Of a DNA stretch of 64,000 nucleotides, positions 33,558-41,537 are shown piece after piece. This DNA is from Myxococcales bacterium (GTDB taxonomy: Bacteria; Myxococcota_A; Polyangia; Polyangiales; Polyangiaceae), in assembly GCA_004193285.1 (NCBI GenBank), contig SECP01000001.1:186001-250000 (forward strand), written 5' to 3'. How positions within the stretch are numbered: the stretch's first letter is position 1; the number at the start of each line of letters is the position of its first letter. The translations under genes and the position numbers were made by a program. The notes below the pieces were generated by a model, which ran no database searches, was not told the origin of the DNA, and saw nothing but the letters and a program-made list of their open reading frames with translations.

Positions 33558-36500
33558 ATGCCGCCGCCTTTCGTGTCCGGCTCACCCCCCACTAAAGAGC
33601 GCTCGCGCATTCGGTTTCCCGCCGAGCTGCCCATCTCTGCGCGGGTGCCGGACATCATTGCTGCTCTGGAGCAGCACCAAGTAGTGATCGTCGCGGGCGC
33701 TACCGGTTCCGGTAAGACGACGCAGCTGCCGAAGATCATGCTGGAGATGGGGCGGGGCGGTAAGCGGCGCATCGGCGTCACTCAGCCGCGCCGCATCGCG
33801 GCCACGAGCGTCGCGACCCGCGTCGCGAAAGAGCTCGAGTGTGAGCTGGGGCAAGAAGTCGGCTATCAGATTCGCTTCGAAGATCGAGTGTCGGACGCCA
33901 CCTGGGTCAAGTTCATGACCGACGGCATCCTCCTCGCGGAGATTCAAGGGGACCGGCTGCTCGGCGGCTACGACACGCTGATCGTGGACGAGGCGCACGA
34001 ACGCAGCCTGACGATCGACTTCTTGCTGGGCTGGCTCAAGCGCATCTTGCCGGAGCGCCCCGATCTCAAGCTCGTGATCAGCTCCGCGACGATCGAGACG
34101 GAGCGCTTCTCCCAGTTCTTCGGCGGCGCGCCGGTGATTCAGGTGGAGGGGCGAACGTTTCCGGTCGAGGTGCTCTACGAGCCGCCCGCGGACGAGCTGG
34201 ATTTGGCGGACGCGGTGGCGGCGGCGGTGGAGAACGTCACCGGGCTCGATCCGCGGGGGGACGTGCTCGTCTTTCTTCCTGGTGAGCGCGAGATTCGAGA
34301 GAGTGAGCAGGCTCTCTTGGCTCGCAAGCTGCGACACACGGTCGTGCAGCCGCTCTACGCGCGGCTCTCGGCGGGTGAGCAGGCCAAGGTGTTCGCGAGC
34401 ATCCCCCAGCGCCGCGTGATCTTGGCCACCAACGTCGCGGAGACCTCGCTCACCATCCCCGGCATCGTGTACGTCGTGGACACCGGTATCGCTCGTCTCT
34501 CTCGCTACGACCCGAGGACGGGCACGACGCGGCTGCAAATCGAGGCCATCTCTCAAGCCAGCGCCGACCAACGCAAGGGGCGCTGCGGGCGCGTGCGCGA
34601 CGGCATTTGCGTGCGCTTGTTCGATGAGCAGAGCTTCGCGGCGCGGCCGGCCTTCACCGACCCGGAGATGAGGCGCACCGGATTGGCGGGGGTCATTTTG
34701 CGCATGAAGTCGCTGGGCCTCGGCGACGTAGAAGACTTTCCGTTCTTGGACCCGCCGAATGGCCGCGCCATCAGCGAGGGCTACCGGGTACTGCAAGAGC
34801 TCGGTGCGTTGGACGACGACAAGAACCTCACCCCAGTGGGGCGGAAGCTCGCCCACCTGCCGGTGGACCCGCGCATCGGGCGCATGATTCTGGCCGGCGC
34901 GGAGCACGACTGTCTCGCCGAGGTGCTGGCGCTGGCGGCGGCCTTGAACGTGCAAGATCCACGGGAGCGGCCGCGGGGGCTGGAAGCGAAGGCAGATCAA
35001 CTGCACGCCAAGTTTCGCGACGAGCGGTCGGATTTTGCGGGCCTCCTCAAGCTGTGGGCGTTCGTCCGCGAGCAAGAGGCTCGCGGCACGGGGCAGCTAC
35101 GGCGGGCTTGCAAGGAGGGCTTTCTCAACTTCTTGCGCGTGCGTGAGTGGCTCGAGGTGCATCGACAGCTGGAGCAGGGGGTCAAGGAGCTCGGCGTCGG
35201 TGCACGCGCCGCCAAGCGCGCCCCCTTGCCGAACGTGGAAGGCGCGCGCGCCGATGCGATCCACCGAGCGCTGCTCACCGGTTTGCTCTCGCGCATCGGC
35301 ATGTACAGCTCCGAGCAGCGCGCCTACCTGGGGGCGCGGCAGACGCGCTTCGTGCTCCATCCCTCCTCCGGCTTGGCCAAGAAGCCGCCGGCGTGGGTGA
35401 TGGCTTTCGAGCTTGTGGAGACTTCGCAGCTCTTCGGGCGGACCGCGGCCAAGATCGAGCCCGTATGGCTGGATACGCTGGGGGCGCACCTGCTGAAGCG
35501 AAGCTACTCCGAGCCCCACTGGTCGGAAAAGTCCGCGCGCGCTTCCGTGCGCGAGCACGCGACGCTGTTCGGCCTCCCGGTGCTGAAAGATCACAGCGTG
35601 GACTACGCGACGCTCGCGCCGACGCGCGCGCGCCTGATGTTTCTCGAGCACGCGCTGGTTCGCGGCGAGTACCGAAGTCGCGGCGCCTTTCAGGAGCACA
35701 ACCGGCAGCTGCTGGCGGAGGTGGCACGCCTGCGAGACAAGGCGCGCCAGAGCGATATGCTCGCCGACGACGAGCTCCTGCTCTCCTTCTTCGATCGCCG
35801 AGTGCCGGAGACCGTAGTCAACGGCAAGATGTTCGAGACCTGGCGCGAGGAGGCGGAGAAGCAGCAGCCGGACCTGCTCTGCTTGGCGCTCGCGGACGTG
35901 CTCGCCGGCGAGCGCGAGCTGAGGCCCGAGGATTACCCGGACGCATTGACGCTGCAGGGAGTGAAAGTGGCGGCCACTTATCGCTTCGAGCCGGGAGCAG
36001 ACGACGACGGCGTGACTCTGAGTATCCCGCTCGCGCTCTTGCCTCAGCTCGGGGGCGGCGAGCTGACCTGGACCATCCCGCCGTGGCTCAAGACCAAGGT
36101 CTCGGCTCTGCTGCAGGAGCTTCCGCGAGCGCTGCGCCGTGACTTGTCCGCGACGCCGGACTTGGCAGCGAAGGTGCACGAACGGCTGCAGCCGTTCCAA
36201 GGCGCGCTCGGGCCCGCGCTGGTCCAAGCGATCGAGGAGCTGACGGGGGTGGAGGTGCCGGAGGAGGCTCTTCGGTTCGATGCCATCCCCGCTTACTTGA
36301 ACTTCAACTGCCGAGTCGTCGGCGAGCGCGGGCAGGTCGTCGCTCAAAGCCGCGATATCACTGCTCTGCTGGAGCAACACGCGGGGCGCGCGCGCGAGCT
36401 TCTGCGCGCGGCCGCCCCGCCCGCGCAGTTTCAACGTAGCGGTCTCGTGGCCTGGGATTTCGAGGCGCTGCCCGCGGTCGTGACGCGCAAGCTGCTGGGT

Positions 36501-37295
36501 ACGGAGGTCCGCTCGTATCCCGCCTTGGTCGACCGACAGAAGGCGGTCGACCTCGAGCTGTTCGAGACGGAGGAGGCCGCGCGCACCGCGCATCGCGGCG
36601 GCGTCGGGCGGCTGCTTCAGCTCGCTTTGAAGAGCCAGCTCACGGCGCTCGGTAAACGCGCGCCCGCACCGTTCACGCGCCGGCCGGGCTTGCCCCCCCC
36701 GCGCGCCGAGTCGGAGGCCTTCCGAGAGCTCGTGCTGCAACGAGTAGTGACCGAGGCGTTCGGCCTGGCCGAGCTCTCGCCCCTGCCGCGCGACAAGGCG
36801 GCGTTTCAGCGGCTGCTCGTCGCCGGCTCTCCGCGCCTGCCGGCGGTATTCGAGCAGACCTCTCGCATCATCGCCGCCAGCAATGCGGAGCTCGAGAAGA
36901 CCCTTCGGGCGTTGGATGCGGCCGCCAAACAGCCGAGCGCCCTCGCCGCGAGCCAGGACATCCGCGCCCAATTGGAGCAGCTGTTTCCGCCCGATCTGCT
37001 GCGCCACGTCGCGCTGGCCCGCCTGGAGCAATACCCTCGCTACTTGCGCGCGGCGCAGGCCCGGCTCGCCCGAGCCATCCACGACCCCCGCAAAGATTCC
37101 AGTAAAGCCGAGCCGTTTCAGCCGGTTTGGCAGGCGTTCTTGGCGAAGCGCACGGCGGCGCGGGACCAGGCCGCAGCGCAGAGCCTGCACTTCGCGCTGG
37201 AGGAGCTGCGCGTGGCGCTGTTCGCACCGGAGTTGAAGCCACTGATATCCATCTCGGTGGCTTCGGCGGCGAGCGCGGTCAAAGAGCTACGCTGA
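33558..37295 (+). CDS. hrpA: DEAH-box ATP-dependent RNA helicase HrpA
   Basis: 1,245 residues from the ATG at 33558; an upstream in-frame start at 33516 would add an Ala-rich 14 residues. HrpA-type helicases unwind RNA and rescue stalled ribosomes. Visible marks are the Walker A GATGSGKTTQLPK (near 47-58), TQPRRIAATSVA, the DEAH box in LIVDEAHERSLTIDF, SSATIETERFSQFF, TNVAETSLTIPG, and QRKGRCGRVRDG (motif VI). The ratchet/HA2 region follows, then the long C-terminal domains (DUF3418 region, PPWLKTKVSALLQELPRALRR) that set HrpA apart from shorter DEAH proteins. Length fits HrpA (about 1,300). It stands alone on its strand. Confidence 0.93.
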   Translation: MPPPFVSGSPPTKERSRIRFPAELPISARVPDIIAALEQHQVVIVAGATGSGKTTQLPKIMLEMGRGGKRRIGVTQPRRIAATSVATRVAKELECELGQEVGYQIRFEDRVSDATWVKFMTDGILLAEIQGDRLLGGYDTLIVDEAHERSLTIDFLLGWLKRILPERPDLKLVISSATIETERFSQFFGGAPVIQVEGRTFPVEVLYEPPADELDLADAVAAAVENVTGLDPRGDVLVFLPGEREIRESEQALLARKLRHTVVQPLYARLSAGEQAKVFASIPQRRVILATNVAETSLTIPGIVYVVDTGIARLSRYDPRTGTTRLQIEAISQASADQRKGRCGRVRDGICVRLFDEQSFAARPAFTDPEMRRTGLAGVILRMKSLGLGDVEDFPFLDPPNGRAISEGYRVLQELGALDDDKNLTPVGRKLAHLPVDPRIGRMILAGAEHDCLAEVLALAAALNVQDPRERPRGLEAKADQLHAKFRDERSDFAGLLKLWAFVREQEARGTGQLRRACKEGFLNFLRVREWLEVHRQLEQGVKELGVGARAAKRAPLPNVEGARADAIHRALLTGLLSRIGMYSSEQRAYLGARQTRFVLHPSSGLAKKPPAWVMAFELVETSQLFGRTAAKIEPVWLDTLGAHLLKRSYSEPHWSEKSARASVREHATLFGLPVLKDHSVDYATLAPTRARLMFLEHALVRGEYRSRGAFQEHNRQLLAEVARLRDKARQSDMLADDELLLSFFDRRVPETVVNGKMFETWREEAEKQQPDLLCLALADVLAGERELRPEDYPDALTLQGVKVAATYRFEPGADDDGVTLSIPLALLPQLGGGELTWTIPPWLKTKVSALLQELPRALRRDLSATPDLAAKVHERLQPFQGALGPALVQAIEELTGVEVPEEALRFDAIPAYLNFNCRVVGERGQVVAQSRDITALLEQHAGRARELLRAAAPPAQFQRSGLVAWDFEALPAVVTRKLLGTEVRSYPALVDRQKAVDLELFETEEAARTAHRGGVGRLLQLALKSQLTALGKRAPAPFTRRPGLPPPRAESEAFRELVLQRVVTEAFGLAELSPLPRDKAAFQRLLVAGSPRLPAVFEQTSRIIAASNAELEKTLRALDAAAKQPSALAASQDIRAQLEQLFPPDLLRHVALARLEQYPRYLRAAQARLARAIHDPRKDSSKAEPFQPVWQAFLAKRTAARDQAAAQSLHFALEELRVALFAPELKPLISISVASAASAVKELR

Positions 37296-37338
37296 AGAGC
37301 CGTTGTTCCGCTCGCGCCGCCGGTTTATCTTCGCGGGG

Positions 37339-38073
37339 ATGAAGAGCTGCGCGGTCGTCGGCGTCGGGGTTCAGGTCTTGCTCGGTGCGTGGCTGTTCGG
37401 CTCGTCCGTCGGAGGGTGCGGCGGAGAAGCGACGCCGGAGCCGCAGAGCGCGGACGTCGTCTCCAGCCCAGCCGTGCAGGCGGCGCCGACGCCGCCGCCC
37501 GCGGAGGCCCCGGCGGACGCGGAGCCAACCCCAGCGGCGGAGGTGAGCGAAGAAAGCCCCGCGCCCGCTCCGGTCAAAGATCCGAACGCCCAGCGTGAAG
37601 TGAAGTACGTCGTCTCGCCCGAGGGGCTGAAGGTCGAGGTGGCGGGAGTGCGCTTCATGGTCTCGGCGGAGGCGAAGCAAATCGCCCAGGGTTGGGGCGC
37701 CAAAATCAACGTCAGGGCCGAGGCGACGGATGGCAAGCAGCACGTGCTCCTGAGCCCCAAGAACGGCCCGCTGGCGTTCGCGGCGGCGGTGTTCAAGAAG
37801 GGCAGCACCGAGGCCGAGCGCATCCCTGACTCGCGCGAGGGGGAAGGGGAGCTCACGATTGGCGCGAGCTCCACCACCTTTTCTCGCGAATTTCCGAATA
37901 AGGGCGGTCGCGTGCTCGCCATCGGCGAGACGCTGGATATGGAAGTCGCGCTGTGGGGGCTGGGGGAAACGAAGGACGATCGGCGCCCCCTCAAGCAGTT
38001 CGTTCACGTGAAGATGAAGGTGGAGAAGGGCAAGCCCAAGGCCATCGTCGAGCCGCCCTCCTCCGCCAAATAG
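37339..38073 (+). CDS. Predicted lipoprotein of unknown function
   Basis: 244 residues from the ATG at 37339 (MKSCAVVGVG). The lipobox-like end GSSVGGC places the lipid-bearing Cys at 27. An acidic Pro/Ala linker runs to about residue 90. The C-terminal beta-rich domain (VKYVVSPEGLKVEVAGVRFMVSAEAKQI ... DMEVALWGLGETKDDRRPLKQFVHVKMKVEKG) has no family I recognise; the alternating hydrophobic pattern suggests an Ig-like or beta-sandwich fold. It is 43 bases downstream of hrpA and may share its transcript. It ends convergently on the enoyl-CoA hydratase gene. Confidence 0.55.
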   Translation: MKSCAVVGVGVQVLLGAWLFGSSVGGCGGEATPEPQSADVVSSPAVQAAPTPPPAEAPADAEPTPAAEVSEESPAPAPVKDPNAQREVKYVVSPEGLKVEVAGVRFMVSAEAKQIAQGWGAKINVRAEATDGKQHVLLSPKNGPLAFAAAVFKKGSTEAERIPDSREGEGELTIGASSTTFSREFPNKGGRVLAIGETLDMEVALWGLGETKDDRRPLKQFVHVKMKVEKGKPKAIVEPPSSAK

Positions 38074-38083
38074 GCGCCGGGCT

Positions 38084-38869
38084 TCAGCGCCCCTGGTAGA
38101 CCGGCTTGCGCTTCTCGTTGAAGGCCGCCAGCGCCTCGAGCCGATCTTCACTCCTCAAGCACACCTCGTACGCGTCGCGCTCCAGAGCGAGGCCCTCCCG
38201 CAGCTCGCGGGTCGCGGCGCCGCGCACCGCCCGCAGCGCGGCGCGGACGGCCAGCGGCGCGCCGGCCAGGATGGGCTCCGCCCAAGCCATCACCTCGTGT
38301 AAGAAGCTGTCGCTCTTCGGCATCAGCTGATTCACGAGCCCCAGCATCAGCGCCTCGGGCGCGGTCAGGCGTGCGGCGCGCAAGATCAGCTCTTTGGCGC
38401 GCATCTCCCCGAGGAGCTTGGCGAGCCGCTGGGTGCCGCCGGCACCGGGGATCACCCCTAGGCTCGTTTCGGGCAGTCCCAGCACCGCGTGCTGCGCGGC
38501 GATGCGAAAGTCGCACAGCAACGCAAGCTCGAGCCCGCCGCCGAGCGCGGCGCCGTTGATGGCCGCCAGCGTCGGCACGGGACACGTCTCCAGCCAGCCG
38601 AGCTCGGTCTCGTAAGCCAGGAGCAGCGCGCGCACTTCTTCTTGGCTCATGGCGGCGCGCTCCTTCAAGTCCGCGCCGGCGCAGAAGGCCTTGTCCCCGC
38701 TGCCGGTGACGATCACGAGCCGGACCGCTTCGTCAGCCGCTACCTCACGTCCGATCTCTCCGAAACGCGCGACCAGCGCGCGCGACAAGGCGTTCATGCG
38801 CTCTGGGCGGTCCAGCGTGACCAGCGCGATGCTGCCCCGCCGCTGCCACGCGACGCCCGCTTCGCTCAT
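38084..38869 (-). CDS. Enoyl-CoA hydratase/isomerase family protein (AUH/LiuC-like)
   Basis: 261 residues, full crotonase length. The oxyanion-hole segments are KAFCAGADLKERAAMS and NGAALGGGLELALLCDFRIAA. The second catalytic acid lies in LPETSLGVIPGAGGTQRL, so both Glu positions of a true hydratase are present. The C terminus ends in the crotonase pattern EDRLEALAAFNEKRKPVYQGR. The sequence pattern resembles methylglutaconyl-CoA hydratases (AUH/LiuC) of leucine breakdown, but no other liu gene is adjacent. It overlaps the stop of the M1 aminopeptidase gene by four bases (ATGA) and is probably co-expressed with it. Confidence 0.82.
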   Translation of the reverse strand: MSEAGVAWQRRGSIALVTLDRPERMNALSRALVARFGEIGREVAADEAVRLVIVTGSGDKAFCAGADLKERAAMSQEEVRALLLAYETELGWLETCPVPTLAAINGAALGGGLELALLCDFRIAAQHAVLGLPETSLGVIPGAGGTQRLAKLLGEMRAKELILRAARLTAPEALMLGLVNQLMPKSDSFLHEVMAWAEPILAGAPLAVRAALRAVRGAATRELREGLALERDAYEVCLRSEDRLEALAAFNEKRKPVYQGR

Positions 38870-41505
38870 CGCTTCGCCTTGCTCGCTTTCTTGATGACCT
38901 TGGCCTTCTTCTTTTTCGGCGCGGGCTTCGCCATCGGCTTACTCACGGCCTTCGGCTTTTCCTCTTTCGTCTTCGGCGCCTCGGTCTTGCGCCCCTCCAG
39001 CTTGGCCAGGCGCGTCTTCAGCTCCGTGAGCTCGTCCTTGACCGACTCGAGCTCGTCGTTGAGGCGCTTCTTCTCCTGCGCGGGGCCCTCGGACATGTCG
39101 CGCAGGGCTTCTCGCAAGCGGCGCGACACGCGCCCGTCGAGCTCGTGCTCCAGGGCGCGGCGCATCGCTCCACGGCTCTTGGCGTCGCCCAGGGTGGTGA
39201 GGGCGGAGACGACGTCGATCTTGAAGTGGGGGTCTTTGTCGTCCAGCAGGTCTTCCAGCTGCTCGCGCGTCTTTCGGCCGTCCCCGAGCGCGGCCAGCGC
39301 GTGCACGGCGGCGCGACGACCGCGCGTAGGGATGCCGTAACGAGTGCGCTTGACGACTGCCTCCAGGGCCGCGTCGTCGCGGAGCGCGGCCATGCCGTCT
39401 AGCGCGCCCGCGCGCACCACGTCTGCCCACGAGGGCTGGTCCACGATCGACTTGAGCGTGTCCAGCGCCCCCGGCTGGCGCGTGCGGCCGAGCGCGCGGG
39501 CCGCGTCCGCCATGACGAGGTAGCTCGGCTCTTTGCGCAGCAGCTCCTGCAGGGCCTTGGCTGCCTCCGGCTTCTTGAACGCGCCGAGCGCGCCCGCGAC
39601 CGCGCGCCGAACCTTGGGGTGTGAGGTCTTCAGCGCGGCGCTGAGCGCGGTGAACGCCTCCTCCGAGCGAATCTTGCCGAGCGCGCGGGCCGCTTCCAGA
39701 CGGACCATCCACGCCTCGCTCTCGCGCGCCAGCGTTTCCGAAAGCGACGTCACGGTGGCGGGATCTTGCTTCTTGGAGAGAGCGTCGGCGGCCGTCCACC
39801 GAAGCAGCGCGTTCGACCCCTCCGCCAGCTGGTGGCGAAGCATGTCGCCAGGAGCCTCGAACGTGAGCTTGCCGACCATACGCTGCTCCGGATCCAGCCC
39901 GACGTGCTGCGGACGCTTCTCGAGCTTGACCGTGAGCACGTCGTGCGCCTGAGTCATCAGCTTTTGATGGCGAGTTCGGACCCCGTCCGCGCTCATCACC
40001 TCGATCTCCACCGGGAGCGCAAATGCCGCCGTTTCCCCCGTCTTTTGCGTCTGTTTGAGGGCAACGCTGAGCAGGCCGTCGTCATAGCTCACCTTGCAGG
40101 TGAGCTCGGGGTGACCTGGGCGGTACACCCACTGGTCGAAGAAGCGCTCGAGCGAGCGACCGGACGCTTCCTCCAGCGCGCGCATCAAATCCGTCGTCTC
40201 CACGATGCCGAACGCGTGACGCGCGAGGTAGCGTCGGGCGCCTTCGAAGAAGACCTCGTCGGTCAGCTCGCGCCTCAGCATGTGAAGAACCAGGCCACCC
40301 TTCTCGTACAGGTGACGATCGAACAGATCGATGGGCTCTTCGTAATCTCGGCAAACGATGGGCCGCTGGTAGCGCCCGCTCGCTTCGTTCAAGTAAGTGT
40401 CCACGTCGCCCGCCACGCCGTAGTCGTACTCGTCACGGCCGAGGCGCTGCTCGCGCTCCAGGTGCTCGCAGAAGGTAGCGAAGCCCTCGTTCAGCCACGC
40501 ATGCGACCAGTCCCGGCAGGTGACGTAGTCGCCGAACCACTGATGCGCGAGCTCGTGCGCGACGAGGTCCGTCGAAGCGACGTCCAGCGCGGCCCGCTCG
40601 TCCAGCATGACGTGCTCGTAGAGCGTGGTCGCGGTGGTGTTCTCCATGCCACCGAAAATGAAGTCGCTCACGACGACCTGCGAGTAGCGGCGCCAAGGAA
40701 ACGGCGTACCGAAGCGCTTCGAGAAAAACTCCAGCATGCGCGGCGTTTCGCCCAAACTTCGCGCCGCCGCCTTCGCCTGGCCGACGGGCACCAAGTACTG
40801 AATCGGCACCTCCCCTTCCGCGAGCTTGGCGGGGCGGTCGGTTACGACGTCGAAATGACCCGCCACCAACGTCAGCAGATAGCTCGGGTGCGGTTGGTCC
40901 AACTTGAAGCGGTAGCTCCACGGCCCCTTGCCTCGGGTTTCGGACGCGATGAGCTCGCCGTTCGACAAAACCTGAAAGCCGGACGGCACCGTCGCCGAAA
41001 GCTCGGTGGTCATCTTCATGTGCGGCTTGTCGACGCAGGGGATGAAGTGACGCGCGTCCTCGTCTTGGCACTGCGTCCACGCTTGCAGCGGGCGATGCTT
41101 GACTTGCTCGTCCGGCGCCAGAAAGTAGAGGCCGCGTTGAGGCGTCGCTTCGTAGTCGATGCGCAGCTGCCCACGTTCGGGCAGGTCCTGCAGCTCGATG
41201 ACCTCGCCATCGTAGCTGTAGGTTGCGGGCTTGAGGCCGCCGCCATCATCCACCCGCACGCTGGTGAGCACGAAGCCGGTCGCGTCCACTTGCATGCTCG
41301 TCGCCTCGGCCGCGACCCGCTGGAAGTCCAGCACGGCGCGGCCCCGCACGGACTTGGTCTCGAAGTCCAGGGTCAGGTCGACGAACAGGTGGTCGATGCG
41401 GTACGGGCGAGACCGCTCGTACTTGCGCTCGGTCCCGGCCAGGCTGAAGGGGCTGCGAGCCGCGCCGCAGCCGCAGCGTTCGTGGAGTCTCTGCGAAGCC
41501 GTCAT
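38866..41505 (-). CDS. M1-family aminopeptidase fused to HEAT repeats
   Basis: 879 residues. The N-terminal beta domain (to about 230) leads to the exopeptidase motif FGGMENTTATTLYEHV (GxMEN) and the zinc site VAHELAHQWFGDYV (HEXXH, near 316-320), with the third ligand in WLNEGFATFCEHL. Residues about 560-800 are HEAT/PBS-type helical repeats (e.g. EAARALGKIRSEEAFTALSAALKTSHPKVRRAV). A coiled coil follows, then a Lys/Ala/Pro-rich basic tail. No signal peptide is visible, so it is likely cytoplasmic. Classical M1 enzymes have an ERAP1_C-type C-terminal domain, so the HEAT-plus-basic-tail ending is a distinct architecture. It is co-transcribed with the enoyl-CoA hydratase. Confidence 0.88.
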   Translation of the reverse strand: MTASQRLHERCGCGAARSPFSLAGTERKYERSRPYRIDHLFVDLTLDFETKSVRGRAVLDFQRVAAEATSMQVDATGFVLTSVRVDDGGGLKPATYSYDGEVIELQDLPERGQLRIDYEATPQRGLYFLAPDEQVKHRPLQAWTQCQDEDARHFIPCVDKPHMKMTTELSATVPSGFQVLSNGELIASETRGKGPWSYRFKLDQPHPSYLLTLVAGHFDVVTDRPAKLAEGEVPIQYLVPVGQAKAAARSLGETPRMLEFFSKRFGTPFPWRRYSQVVVSDFIFGGMENTTATTLYEHVMLDERAALDVASTDLVAHELAHQWFGDYVTCRDWSHAWLNEGFATFCEHLEREQRLGRDEYDYGVAGDVDTYLNEASGRYQRPIVCRDYEEPIDLFDRHLYEKGGLVLHMLRRELTDEVFFEGARRYLARHAFGIVETTDLMRALEEASGRSLERFFDQWVYRPGHPELTCKVSYDDGLLSVALKQTQKTGETAAFALPVEIEVMSADGVRTRHQKLMTQAHDVLTVKLEKRPQHVGLDPEQRMVGKLTFEAPGDMLRHQLAEGSNALLRWTAADALSKKQDPATVTSLSETLARESEAWMVRLEAARALGKIRSEEAFTALSAALKTSHPKVRRAVAGALGAFKKPEAAKALQELLRKEPSYLVMADAARALGRTRQPGALDTLKSIVDQPSWADVVRAGALDGMAALRDDAALEAVVKRTRYGIPTRGRRAAVHALAALGDGRKTREQLEDLLDDKDPHFKIDVVSALTTLGDAKSRGAMRRALEHELDGRVSRRLREALRDMSEGPAQEKKRLNDELESVKDELTELKTRLAKLEGRKTEAPKTKEEKPKAVSKPMAKPAPKKKKAKVIKKASKAKR

Positions 41506-41537
41506 AGTCGCCGGTACTATACTAAGATGCAGAGGCC
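41506..41537. promoter_or_regulatory. Divergent promoter region, M1 aminopeptidase / recD2
   Basis: A 32-base gap separates the two starts. TATACT at 41518-41523 is a good -10-like element for the plus strand, leaving only about 7-10 bases of leader before the GTG of recD2. The same bases read TAGTAT/TATAGT on the minus strand, facing the aminopeptidase. I see no TTGACA-like -35. Short overlapping promoters are possible, but the call rests on the AT-rich hexamer alone. Confidence 0.35.

Noticed and set aside
35097-37190. 697-codon minus-strand frame opposite hrpA
   Set aside because: HrpA motifs and family length are continuous on the plus strand through this stretch. The shadow is Arg/Leu/Gln-rich without any family pattern.
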